Source: Marinococcus sp. PL1-022 (GTDB taxonomy: Bacteria; Bacillota; Bacilli; Bacillales; Marinococcaceae). Taken from it: DNA of 64,000 nucleotides. Positions 28,099-36,408 of this stretch are shown piece after piece. The DNA is taken from contig NZ_JAWXCX010000001.1 of assembly GCF_033845285.1 (NCBI RefSeq), positions 2,557,495-2,621,494 on the forward strand. Direction: 5' to 3'. The position numbers were made by a program, and so were the translations under genes. Below the pieces are notes generated by a model. It saw only the letters and a program-made list of their open reading frames with translations. It was not told where the DNA came from and ran no database searches. Position 1 is the first letter of the stretch. Each line of letters opens with the position of its first letter.

Positions 28099-29096
28099 GT
28101 CATCACCTCTCCGGTTTTTGCGGCGTTTTGAAGAGCTATCAGCTGGCTGACCACGCTCACCGCAATTTCTTCAGGCCCTTCTGCTCCAATGGACAAACCA
28201 ATCGGAGTTGTAATCATCTCCGGCAGCGTCTCTGTCTGCAGCAGGCGTTTTGTTCTCGCTTTTGAACCGAGCACACCGATATATGCCATTGGCTGCTGCA
28301 AAAGATGCGTCAGCGCCTCCCTGTCCCTTTCAAAATGATGAGTCATAATCACCGCCATGTCTCCGGAGCGGAACGCTGTTTCTGCCCACCATTCATGAGG
28401 GAATCCGAGTGTCCTTTTGGTCTCCGGAATCTCATTTTTTACTTTTTCAAGAGCGGCCGGGCGCCAGTCAAGAGCCGTAACCTCGTATCGGCAGCGCGCC
28501 GCCATTTGCATGAGCGGACGAGCATCCGGTCCGGCGCCGAAAACAAACAGTCTTGGCCTCGGGCGGATCGTCTGGACAAATATTTTTTCACCCCGGCTGT
28601 CTGAAATGGAAGAACGGCCGCTTCCGCGCTTCATGGCAGCTGCCTGCCCGGCCAGCTGCACTGTCTGTCCGTCCGGTTCCCCGCCGCGGATGAACCACCC
28701 GCTGCCTTCGGTCGTGGCCCACCTCAGCACTGTTTCTCCCTGGTTTACGGCCTCGTGCATTCTACGCATAGACGCAGCCAGCTCTTCTGTCACCGGCTCC
28801 AGCAGTACTTCAATCACTCCGTTGCACCCTGTGCCTTCTCCCCAGGAAAGCTCTCCGTAGCCCCTCATGTCATACGAAACCACCTGCGCACCTTCAGCAT
28901 GCACGTCGTCAATCCGGTGATGGAGGTCCCCTTCAAGGCAGCCGGAACTCAGCATGCCGATAGAATCTCCATCTGTTTGCAGCAGCATGGCCGTGCCTTC
29001 CTTGCGGTACGCCGATCCTTCCACATTCGTAATCGTCGCCATTATTTGTTTTTCATCTGCAGAAAGCTGCGGAATAATATCATGCAAATGATCCAT
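28095..29096 (-). CDS. pucA: XdhC/CoxI-family xanthine dehydrogenase maturation factor
   Basis: 333 residues from the ATG at 29096, which follows AAAAGGAGCGAG; a frame extending to 29171 crosses the upstream terminator and is rejected. The N-terminal XdhC domain has TNVEGSAYRKEGTAMLL and SSGCLEGDL. The C-terminal Rossmann domain has LFVFGAGPDARPLMQMA and YIGVLGSKART. It inserts sulfurated Moco into the apoenzyme. First gene of pucABCDE, the same order as in B. subtilis. Confidence 0.92.
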   Translation of the reverse strand: MDHLHDIIPQLSADEKQIMATITNVEGSAYRKEGTAMLLQTDGDSIGMLSSGCLEGDLHHRIDDVHAEGAQVVSYDMRGYGELSWGEGTGCNGVIEVLLEPVTEELAASMRRMHEAVNQGETVLRWATTEGSGWFIRGGEPDGQTVQLAGQAAAMKRGSGRSSISDSRGEKIFVQTIRPRPRLFVFGAGPDARPLMQMAARCRYEVTALDWRPAALEKVKNEIPETKRTLGFPHEWWAETAFRSGDMAVIMTHHFERDREALTHLLQQPMAYIGVLGSKARTKRLLQTETLPEMITTPIGLSIGAEGPEEIAVSVVSQLIALQNAAKTGEVMT

Positions 29097-29288
29097 GCAT
29101 CTCGCTCCTTTTATAAAAAAAGCCGGAGAAAGGCACAGGTATCTGCTCCTGCGTTTCTCCGGCCTCTTCATTCCCGTCTAACAGGAATCAAGCCTCCGTC
29201 TGGATGGAAAGAGAAGAGCTGCCGGTCTACAGCAGATCCTCTTCTTAACTGTTTGTATTTATTTTACTTATATCCAGGCTGCTTGTAA
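29097..29288 (-). promoter_or_regulatory. puc operon leader with promoter candidate, hairpin and terminator before the ribosome site
   Basis: Candidate promoter: TTACAA (29283-29288), 16 bp, TAAAAT (29261-29266). The leader then forms an 11-bp stem (29212-29222 with 29232-29245, 3-nt bulge) and a smaller hairpin near 29167-29185. A strong terminator follows (arms within 29122-29163, T-run 29115-29121), only about 10 bp before the pucA ribosome site. That layout fits attenuation by a ligand, a protein or an unrecognised riboswitch. It could alternatively just end the DUF2294 transcript, with a promoter I cannot see. Confidence 0.55.
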
Positions 29289-29306
29289 GGAAGAATGTCA
29301 TATAAT

Positions 29307-29666
29307 CTAACGCTTTTTTTCTTCCAGGTAAATGACGGTCGCCGCAGCCCCGGAGACAGGATCAAAATCCTTCAGTACAGTACGCACCGGAAGGCCCAGC
29401 TCCTGGACAAGCAACTGATGCAGCCGCTTCTTAAATTCGTCCACCAGCGCCGCGTCCACCTGACTGGTCAGGGCTTCATTGCGCTGTTCGAGCGCCCGCA
29501 GCGCGGGCACTCTTTTGTGTTCCCCAAAAATAATGCACTTGTGCTGTAACAGCTCCACCTTTAACGTTTTCACTCCAACATCATACATCTCCTGGTTCAC
29601 GCTGTTGTACAACTGAGCGATTTGCTGCTTGATCCATTTTTCACTCCCAAACTGTTCTTCCCACAC
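29307..29666 (-). CDS. DUF2294-domain protein
   Basis: 119 residues, soluble. The DUF2294 layout is visible: an N-terminal helix QQIAQLYNSVNQEMYDVGVKTLKVELLQHKCIIFGEHKRVPALRAL in order, then a helical pair and ...DFDPVSGAAATVIYLEE. The family is frequent in Bacillaceae and has been linked loosely to Na+-translocating enzymes; no activity is known. GTG start at 29666 with AAAGGA upstream. It precedes the puc leader on the same strand. Confidence 0.75.
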   Translation of the reverse strand: MWEEQFGSEKWIKQQIAQLYNSVNQEMYDVGVKTLKVELLQHKCIIFGEHKRVPALRALEQRNEALTSQVDAALVDEFKKRLHQLLVQELGLPVRTVLKDFDPVSGAAATVIYLEEKKR

Positions 29667-29834
29667 ACTTACCCCGTCCTTTCGTTCATGACTTATTATA
29701 ACGAATAACGCGGTCCTAGCCTATTTTCATGAAAGATTTTTTATCACCCGAATTATTAACTAGTAGTTTTGAACTAATTTGTCTTCCTCATCTACTGTTA
29801 TGCAACAATTTTGGATTTTTTCTGACATTTTCGA

Positions 29835-29861
29835 TTGACGGAAGCGCTTTCATATTATAAG
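29835..29861 (+). promoter_or_regulatory. promoter candidate overlapped by a cre site
   Basis: TTGACG (29835-29840) and TATAAG (29856-29861) are 15 bp apart, and the spacer is largely GGAAGCGCTTTCA (29840-29852), a near-consensus CcpA box. Repression of the acetate symporter operon by CcpA in rich carbon supply is the natural reading. The remaining 290-bp gap shows nothing else. Confidence 0.65.
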
Positions 29862-29959
29862 TTTAATTTGTCTCCTTCCTTTCTGCTGCATGTCGTTGTT
29901 GCCGATACTTTTATCTTACTTGCGCTGACTGAACTTTATTTGAAAAAGGAGGAAAAAAT

Positions 29960-30328
29960 GTGGCTGTCAAAAAAGAATCTGATACGACTAACGAAACCTT
30001 TACCTCTGGCGGAGGAGTGAAATATTCCGAGGCCGTGGAAAACCCTGCTTTTAAAAACCTCATGTCGAAAAAAAGAAAATTCATCGCACCGTTAACGGTG
30101 TTTTTCCTGCTATTTTACCTGGCTCTTCCGGTTTTAATTCTTACGTCGGACGTGCTGAACAACTCGGCGATCGGACCAATCACCTGGGCATGGGTACTTG
30201 CGTTTGCGCAGTTTGCCATGACCTGGACGCTTTGTATTCTTTACGTACGTAAATCCTCAAAATTTGATAAAGATGCCGAAGCAATCATCGAAGAAGAAGA
30301 ACGCAAGGCGAAGGGGGATCATTCATGA
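29960..30328 (+). CDS. DUF485 membrane protein, symporter partner
   Basis: 122 residues starting at GTG 29960, seven bases after AAAGGAGG (the overlapping ATG at 29958 is in another frame). DUF485 features: NPAFKNLMSKKRKFIAPLT, two membrane helices and a charged tail KFDKDAEAIIEEEERKAKG. It overlaps the symporter start by 4 bp. DUF485 proteins almost always accompany acetate-type solute:sodium symporters and are thought to be small accessory subunits. Confidence 0.88.
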   Translation: MAVKKESDTTNETFTSGGGVKYSEAVENPAFKNLMSKKRKFIAPLTVFFLLFYLALPVLILTSDVLNNSAIGPITWAWVLAFAQFAMTWTLCILYVRKSSKFDKDAEAIIEEEERKAKGDHS

Positions 30329-31887
30329 ATGCAACAGTCATTACACTATTTCTTATAATTGTCAGCCTTACCCTCGTTATTACGTACTTTTCAGCGAAAA
30401 AAACCAGCTCAGCCAGTGACTTTTACACCGCCGGTGGCGGCCTGACCGGCTGGCAGAACGGCCTCGCGATTTCAGGGGACTACTTATCAGCCGCTTCCTT
30501 TTTAGGGATTGCCGGCGCCATTGCCCTATACGGCTTTGACGGTTTTCTTTTCAGCATTGGTTACTTAGTAGCTTACCTCGTTGTTATGTTTGTGGTCGCT
30601 GAACCGCTTCGTAACCTCGGCCAGTACACACTTGCTGATATGCTGAACGCCCGCTTTGATGCTAAAAAAATTCGCGGTGCCGCAGCCTTCAGTACCATCA
30701 CCATCGTTATTTTTTATATGATCGCCCAGCTCGTCGGGGCGGGGGCATTAATCCAGCTTCTGTTCGGGCTTCCATACACATGGGCCGTTATTCTCGTCGG
30801 CATTATGATGACCATTTATGTACTGTTTGGCGGCATGACCGCCACCAGCTGGGTGCAGATTACCAAAGCTGTACTACTGATGATTGGTACACTGATCATT
30901 TCCATTATGGTTTTATGGCAGTTCAACTTTAACGTCATTGCCATGTTCCGGGAAGCTGGCCAGGCAACACCTGCCGGAACTAATTTCCTGAACCCGGGAC
31001 AGCAGGATAAGCTTCCGCTTGACTCCTTATCCCTCATGATTGCACTCGTACTTGGTACAGCCGGTCTTCCACATATTCTGATGCGCTTTTTCACTGTTAA
31101 AGATGCAAAAACGGCCCGGAGCTCGGTTGTTACGGCTACATGGATTGTTGGTATCTTTTACGTCTTAACGGTCTGCTTAGGCTTTGGCGCTGCCATTTTT
31201 GTCGGCCGCTCCGATATTATCGCTGCCAACCCGGCCGGAAACATGGCTGCACCGCTTCTTGCCCAGGCTCTCGGCGGCGATCTGCTGTTCTCCTTTGTCT
31301 GTGCCGTAGCCTTCGCGACGATTCTCGCCGTTGTGGCAGGCCTCGTTCTTTCCGGAGCCAGTGCCTTTGCTCACGACCTGTACGGGCAGATTGTTAAAAA
31401 AGGGAAGGTGACCGAGCGTGAGGAGGTAGTTGCAGCCCGTACTGCTTCACTGACAGTGGCCGTGCTTTCCATTGCACTTGCGATTTTCGCGCAGAACTTA
31501 AACGTTGCCTTTCTCGTGGCACTTGCCTTCTGTGTAGCCGCCAGCGCGAATCTGCCGGTTATTGTGTACACGATTTACTGGAGACGCTTTAACACGAATG
31601 GAGCGATTACCGCGATTGCAGTCGGTCTGATCAGCTCCGTCGGACTGGTAATTATCAGCCCGAACGTCATGAACCCTGACGGCAGCGCATTCATTGCCGC
31701 CCAGGCAATCTTTCCGCTCACAAACCCGGCGATCGTATCCGTACCGCTCGGCTTTCTTGGCGGCTGGATCGGTACGCTTGTTTCCAAAGAAGCGGAATCC
31801 GGACGTTACGACAAGGTACTATTTAAAGCCAACACCGGCTACCGCGAATACGACCTTCAGGGTCGCGCCATAAAAAAAGACGAATAG
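30325..31887 (+). CDS. actP: sodium/solute symporter, cation acetate symporter type
   Basis: 520 residues, about 13 membrane helices. Family motifs: SASDFYTAGGGLTGWQNGLAISGDYLSAASFLGI near the start, GTAGLPHILMRFFTVKDAKTARSS mid-protein and NLPVIVYTIYW. The combination with DUF485 and a cre-controlled promoter fits uptake of acetate or similar short acids when better carbon is gone. The substrate is inferred from the family. Confidence 0.9.
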   Translation: MNATVITLFLIIVSLTLVITYFSAKKTSSASDFYTAGGGLTGWQNGLAISGDYLSAASFLGIAGAIALYGFDGFLFSIGYLVAYLVVMFVVAEPLRNLGQYTLADMLNARFDAKKIRGAAAFSTITIVIFYMIAQLVGAGALIQLLFGLPYTWAVILVGIMMTIYVLFGGMTATSWVQITKAVLLMIGTLIISIMVLWQFNFNVIAMFREAGQATPAGTNFLNPGQQDKLPLDSLSLMIALVLGTAGLPHILMRFFTVKDAKTARSSVVTATWIVGIFYVLTVCLGFGAAIFVGRSDIIAANPAGNMAAPLLAQALGGDLLFSFVCAVAFATILAVVAGLVLSGASAFAHDLYGQIVKKGKVTEREEVVAARTASLTVAVLSIALAIFAQNLNVAFLVALAFCVAASANLPVIVYTIYWRRFNTNGAITAIAVGLISSVGLVIISPNVMNPDGSAFIAAQAIFPLTNPAIVSVPLGFLGGWIGTLVSKEAESGRYDKVLFKANTGYREYDLQGRAIKKDE

Positions 31888-31895
31888 CATGCATA

Positions 31896-31928
31896 CAAAA
31901 AACACCGGATCTGCTCCGGTGTTTTTTT
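31896..31928. terminator. bidirectional intrinsic terminator
   Basis: AAAAAACACCGGA and TCCGGTGTTTTTTT arms between the symporter and the convergent AEC gene. Confidence 0.9.
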
Positions 31929-31945
31929 GCGTTCTTCAATTTTAC

Positions 31946-32896
31946 TCAGGCAATCTGCTGGGCGATGAATACGGTTAGTGGAAGCATCAGCAGGCTGAAG
32001 ATGGTCGTTGCGATTAATGCGACAATCCCGAGCTGATTAGACCTTCCATGCACGTAGCGTTCAAACAGCACAGCTGCCAGCGTGATGGTCGGCATGGATG
32101 ACTGTACAATAATAATTTTTCCGAGAAGCTCCGGAATGGGAAGCAGCCATACTAGCAGGCAGGCGACCGCTGGAACGGCAAGCACCTTTACGATTACAGC
32201 GGAGCCAATGAAACGCTTGTACCCTGTTTTCACCATCTTCCAATTGGCTGAAGTAATGGTTGGTATGAGCAGGCCAATCAAAATCATCGCAAGCGGAGCC
32301 GCTAGTCCGGAGATGGTATTTACCGTTTCAAGAAATATCATTGGCAGAACCAATCCCGCAGATGCAAGCAGCACAGAGCATACAAGTGTTAGAAACGGCG
32401 TGTTTAAAATCGATGTAAGCTGTTTGAACGAAAACCGCCCCGGCTTTAACAGCAGGATGCCAATAGTAAATACGCTTGTCGTCGTGCCGGCATCATAGAC
32501 TGCTGCATAGGACCCTGCTTCGGGACCAAACAAAATCGTAATGAGCGGAATGCCGATAAAGCCCGAATTACTGCAGCCCGCAACAATTGCCAGCTGCCGC
32601 GCTTCTATGTCTGTATAATGAAAAAAACGGCCAACGCCGTAGCCGACAGCCATGCCTGTCCACGTGAGCCCGAGCGCACATGCGTAGATCATTGCAAATG
32701 ACGACCATGTGGAGCTGTTGAACTCGAGCTGAAAGATGCTGTACATAATCACGGCCGGAAGCGCGAAATTAATAGCTACAAAGGAAATAAAACGGCGCGT
32801 TTCCACCGACACATCAATCATTTTAGAGGTGATCGCGCCGATTGCTATCAATACAGTCATCATAAACACCGGCGTAATTATATCAATAATAGACAT
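31946..32896 (-). CDS. AEC-family (auxin efflux carrier-like) transporter
   Basis: 316 residues from the ATG at 32896 (GAGGCGAG upstream); the frame to 33007 adds a non-membrane N-terminus without ribosome site. Ten membrane helices are suggested, with the family pattern CSNSGFIGIPLITILFGPEAGSYAAVYD mid-protein and a closing SSMPTITLAAVLFERY block. Bacterial members carry malate or other organic acids. Substrate unknown. Single gene. Confidence 0.85.
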   Translation of the reverse strand: MSIIDIITPVFMMTVLIAIGAITSKMIDVSVETRRFISFVAINFALPAVIMYSIFQLEFNSSTWSSFAMIYACALGLTWTGMAVGYGVGRFFHYTDIEARQLAIVAGCSNSGFIGIPLITILFGPEAGSYAAVYDAGTTTSVFTIGILLLKPGRFSFKQLTSILNTPFLTLVCSVLLASAGLVLPMIFLETVNTISGLAAPLAMILIGLLIPTITSANWKMVKTGYKRFIGSAVIVKVLAVPAVACLLVWLLPIPELLGKIIIVQSSMPTITLAAVLFERYVHGRSNQLGIVALIATTIFSLLMLPLTVFIAQQIA

Positions 32897-33030
32897 TTGT
32901 CTCGCCTCGGTTCTTTCATAATTTTCCTGAATCTGCACGTGTTCTATCTTAATATAAATCGACTGGAATGAAAACGAATGAAAGCTTGCTGTATTAATAA
33001 ATTTCATGCAAACGCTTCCTCATTTCCCGC

Positions 33031-33062
33031 AAAAAAGCCGCCCTCCATCTGGAAGGCAGCAG
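33031..33062 (-). terminator. intrinsic terminator
   Basis: GCTGCCTTCC and GGAGGGCGGC arms and TTTTTT on the minus strand, after the antiporter gene. Confidence 0.8.
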
Positions 33063-33066
33063 GCCG

Positions 33067-34560
33067 TTACGAGGTCGTCTTAGGCTCCGGGTGCTTCTTG
33101 CGATTCAACAGGCGACGCAGATCGTCCTTTTGCTGTCTGGATACGAGAATGTACAGAAAGTCCCCTTCCTGGATCTCGGTGTTTCCGCCTGGCGTTACGA
33201 GTTCATCGTTACGCACCATGGCGCTTACAGTCGCGTCATTTGGAAAATTGATCTCATACAGCTGTTTTCCGACAATCGCCGATTCCTCGCTCGCTTCAAA
33301 CTGCACCATTTCCGCATTTGCCGACCCCATGCTGACGAGCTCGATGGAGTGGTACGGTATTTCTTTTTTCGGGCCAACCAGATGCAGCAGCTTCGCCACG
33401 TAGGAAATGCTTGAGCCCTGAATGAGCGCAGACGTCAATACGATAAAAAATACGAGGTTAAAAATCAGCTGGGCATTGTCGAGATCAGCGACGACAGGGA
33501 ATGTTGCGAGCACGATCGGTACCGCCCCGCGAAGCCCCGCCCAGGATAAAAAGGTCCGCTCCTTCATTGTATAGCCGAGAAACGCCGTAGATATAAAGAC
33601 AGCAAGCGGCCGTGCGACAAACATAAGGACAAAGGAAAGTGCAATACCGGCAAGCATCACATCTGACGTAAATACCTGGCCCGGAAAAGCAAGCAGCCCG
33701 AGAATAATAAACATCAGAATCTGGCTCATCCAGGCGAACCCTTCATTAAACTGAAAGATCGAGTAGCGGAACGTAAGCTCAGAGTTGCCGATTACAAGCG
33801 CGGCTATGTATACAGCCAAAAATCCGCTCGCTCCAACAGCTGCCGTCACACTGTAGGCCAGAAGCGCAAAGGCCACCGAAAAGATCGGGTACAGACCACT
33901 TGATTCAAGGCCGATATGGTTAATTGCAAACGAAGCGAAGCGGCCGAACAGCAGACCCAGAATAATGCCGGCGCCGATCTGCCAGAAAAATGACGGGATA
34001 AGCATCCAGATGTTGGCATCTGCGTTAGTCAGCAGTTCAATAAAAGAAATCGTTAAAAAAACAGCCATCGGGTCGTTCGTCCCCGACTCTGCTTCAAGCG
34101 TGGCCCCGAGCTTGGCTTTAATATTTCTCTCCTTCAGGGCAGCAAACACGGCTGCCGCGTCGGTGGATCCGACAATGGACCCGAGAAGAAGTGCTTCATA
34201 CCAGGTAAAGTCGAGCAGCAGGTACGCCGCACCCCCCACACACAAGGAAGTAATTACCACGCCTGCGGTCGCAAGCGAAATGGACGGCACCGCCACCCGG
34301 CGCACCGTTGACCATTTTGTCTGAAGGCCGCCCTCAAACAGGATAATCACCAGGGCGAATATACCAACCAGCTGGGCTACTTCGGCATTATCAAAATAAA
34401 CGATTTCCAGGCCGTCGCTTCCGATCAGCATACCGATCAGAATAAACAGCACAAGGGCCGGCAGCCCGAGCCGGTTCGAAAATTTAGCCACAACAATGCC
34501 GGCCACCAGCAGTAAACCGACAAGCAGAACGACTCCATCGTTTGCTTCCAAAAAATCCAA
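33067..34560 (-). CDS. K+/H+ antiporter, CPA1 family with TrkA-C domain
   Basis: 497 residues from TTG 34560 with AAAGGA upstream. About twelve membrane helices carry the cation/proton antiporter pattern: LFEGGLQTKW, GSIVGSTDAAAVFAAL, EAESGTNDPMAVFL with the ion-binding Asp, and GLRGAVPIVLA. Residues ~400-485 are a cytosolic RCK_C/TrkA-C domain (...GKQLYEINFPNDATVSAMVRNDELVTPGG in sequence) that usually senses a nucleotide. NhaP2/CvrA-type proteins expel K+ or Na+ in exchange for protons, fitting a saline or alkaline habitat. Confidence 0.9.
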   Translation of the reverse strand: MDFLEANDGVVLLVGLLLVAGIVVAKFSNRLGLPALVLFILIGMLIGSDGLEIVYFDNAEVAQLVGIFALVIILFEGGLQTKWSTVRRVAVPSISLATAGVVITSLCVGGAAYLLLDFTWYEALLLGSIVGSTDAAAVFAALKERNIKAKLGATLEAESGTNDPMAVFLTISFIELLTNADANIWMLIPSFFWQIGAGIILGLLFGRFASFAINHIGLESSGLYPIFSVAFALLAYSVTAAVGASGFLAVYIAALVIGNSELTFRYSIFQFNEGFAWMSQILMFIILGLLAFPGQVFTSDVMLAGIALSFVLMFVARPLAVFISTAFLGYTMKERTFLSWAGLRGAVPIVLATFPVVADLDNAQLIFNLVFFIVLTSALIQGSSISYVAKLLHLVGPKKEIPYHSIELVSMGSANAEMVQFEASEESAIVGKQLYEINFPNDATVSAMVRNDELVTPGGNTEIQEGDFLYILVSRQQKDDLRRLLNRKKHPEPKTTS

Positions 34561-34886
34561 TATGTTTCGTTCCTTTCATGACACATGCCTTTGCATGCGT
34601 TATGTTTTATAGTTTTACGGTGTTCTGATAGGAGAGCATACGCGCCGGCTGCGGAAAAGAAAACCGCTGCTTCAGAAAGCGCGCGTCGGGAATTGATACT
34701 GAAGAACGCAGAACACTTCCTGCGTCTAACGGGGAAAATGGTACATAATAATATACTCTTTTTATTTTAACATTGATTTTTTATTATCCATAGCAATCAG
34801 CCCTTTTACGTTTGTATGCGTAACGAAACCTTTTACAGGGAAAGGACGTATAGTAGTATACGCACACCAAAAGGAGGCAGCTATTC
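34561..34886. other. 326-bp divergent intergenic region with a palindrome
   Basis: A perfect CGTATA-GTAG-TATACG palindrome (34847-34862) lies 24 bp before the small membrane-protein gene and could be an operator or overlap its promoter. No gene was seen in the rest. Confidence 0.4.
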
Positions 34887-35189
34887 ATGGAAACGTCCCG
34901 GATACTCAAATGGGTCACCGGCGGGATTGAACTGTTTCTCGGTATACCGATTATCGGCGGGCTCATCATTGTCGGCACAGGGTACCTGCCGCTGCAGATT
35001 ATGCTTGTTGCCCATATTATCGCTCTTATTGCGTCTATCTATGATAAGCAAAAGAAAACCGGCAACATCCTGGGCATTATCACTTCCGTCGTCGCCTATA
35101 TTCCAATTGTTGGTATGTTTATGCACATTCTCACCGGCATCTGGCTGCTTGTTGAAGCCTTCGGATATCAGCGCGAAAAAGAAATTTAA
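34887..35189 (+). CDS. small integral membrane protein, unknown
   Basis: 100 residues with three strongly hydrophobic helices (about 8-30, 36-50 and 60-85) and a charged C-terminus EAFGYQREKEI. The ATG follows AAAGGAGG. I do not recognise a family. It is a single-gene unit, followed by a weak hairpin terminator at 35197-35224. Confidence 0.65.
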   Translation: METSRILKWVTGGIELFLGIPIIGGLIIVGTGYLPLQIMLVAHIIALIASIYDKQKKTGNILGIITSVVAYIPIVGMFMHILTGIWLLVEAFGYQREKEI

Positions 35190-35196
35190 AGCGGGG

Positions 35197-35224
35197 CACG
35201 CCTCACATAGGCGTGTCTTGTTTA
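35197..35224 (+). terminator. weak intrinsic terminator
   Basis: CACGCC and GGCGTG arms followed by a T-rich tract. Confidence 0.5.
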
Positions 35225-35284
35225 TTTCTGCCTGAAAACAGGAATATGATTTTTAATACTTTTCAGGAAAGGAAGCAGTTACTT

Positions 35285-36175
35285 ATGGCCAAATGGAAAA
35301 CGTCTACGCAGGCAGCAATGCTGCGCTCTTTTCAAAAACGCGTCAGCCAGCAGTCCCAGTCGTATATTACCCCGCCGCCGGCTGATTCGGTCAGCACCTT
35401 CTCCTATCTGGTCGAAACGACCCCTGGAGCCACGCCGGTACATATTTATTACCCGATCGCGGACGTTTCCAAAAAGCTTCCGGTGTATATCAATCTGCAC
35501 GGAGGGGGCTTTGTGATGGGCAGCTCCGGTGAAGATGCGGGCTGGTGCAGATACATCGCCGCTGAGGTCTCCTGCGTAGTGGTAAACATTGACTACCACC
35601 TGGCGCCAAAGACCCGCTTCCCGGCTTCGGTGCTTGAGGTGTTTGAAATTGTCGAATGGCTGACCGCGCATGCCGGGCGCCTTTCGCTGCAGATGGACAA
35701 CTACGTGCTTGGCGGCCACAGCGCCGGGGGCAATCTTGCCGCCACGGCGAGCATGATGCTGCGTGATACCGGCCACAGGCTGCCGAAGCTGCAGATTCTT
35801 GACTATCCCGTCCTCGACCTGCAGACGGATCCCTACGAAAAGCCGTCGTATTCCACTGCCATTCCGCCTTATATTGCGCAGATTTTTAACGACAGCTACC
35901 TGCAGACACCACAGGACGCCCGTCACCCTTACGTTTCACCGTTATATGCTGAACAACTCGAAGGCCTGCCCCCGGCGCTCGTCATTACTGCTGAATACGA
36001 TTCGCTCGCAAGAGAAGCGGCCCAGTACGTGAGCCGCCTGGAAAAAGCCGGCGTCGCGGTGCATCATTATCCATTTTCTGCGACCAGCCACGGATTTACG
36101 CATATGGGGAACGAAGAAACCGCGCTCGAAGCGTGGGCTACGATTATCCACGCGCTCAAGCGTGCCTTTAAATAA
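35285..36175 (+). CDS. HSL-type alpha/beta hydrolase (esterase), paralogue 1
   Basis: 296 residues from the ATG at 35285 (AAGGAAG nine bases before). Hormone-sensitive-lipase family marks: oxyanion motif LHGGGFVMGS, then VVNIDYHLAPKTRFPA, nucleophile elbow GGHSAGGN, acid in AEYDSLAREA and histidine in TSHGFTH. No signal peptide. Its sequence is well over half identical by eye to the product at 57481-58371. Acts on small carboxylic esters; natural substrate unknown. It faces the CDF gene convergently across the 36-43 kb island. Confidence 0.9.
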   Translation: MAKWKTSTQAAMLRSFQKRVSQQSQSYITPPPADSVSTFSYLVETTPGATPVHIYYPIADVSKKLPVYINLHGGGFVMGSSGEDAGWCRYIAAEVSCVVVNIDYHLAPKTRFPASVLEVFEIVEWLTAHAGRLSLQMDNYVLGGHSAGGNLAATASMMLRDTGHRLPKLQILDYPVLDLQTDPYEKPSYSTAIPPYIAQIFNDSYLQTPQDARHPYVSPLYAEQLEGLPPALVITAEYDSLAREAAQYVSRLEKAGVAVHHYPFSATSHGFTHMGNEETALEAWATIIHALKRAFK

Positions 36176-36210
36176 TAGAAACCGCCCGTTTGATAACGGC
36201 CGGTTCATGC

Positions 36211-36237
36211 GCCGCCCTTCACCGGGGCGGCTTTTTT
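36211..36237. terminator. intrinsic terminator left of the island
   Basis: GCCGCCC and GGGGCGGC arms plus TTTTTT. Before the island inserted, this hairpin would have stood just beyond the CDF-gene stop and may have served both convergent genes. Confidence 0.85.
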
Positions 36238-36273
36238 AGTTACAGATCGTATCCTCACAGATGTCGCGGTTTT
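36235..36273. repeat. attL-like 39-bp direct repeat, left copy
   Basis: Identical over 39 bp to 43099-43137, which is the 3' end of the CDF gene. Read on the minus strand, it encodes the last 11 residues (NRDICEDTICN) and stop of that protein but is detached from the rest of the gene. It is the expected product of site-specific integration into a gene's 3' end. Confidence 0.9.
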
Positions 36274-36408
36274 TAACGTATGTTTTTTGACACGTGAGAT
36301 CATAAGAATAAAAAATCGATTTCCTAATTATTTTCTATTTATTCAAAACTTTTATAATAGTAAAATAGAACTAATTAAGTCTATTTTAAAACAAAGGAGC
36401 CATTATTT

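Noticed and set aside
36235-36273. Left 39-bp copy read as a pseudogene of a second CDF transporter
   Set aside because: Similarity stops exactly at both ends of the 39 bp and no further CDF sequence is present, so an attachment-site duplication explains it better.
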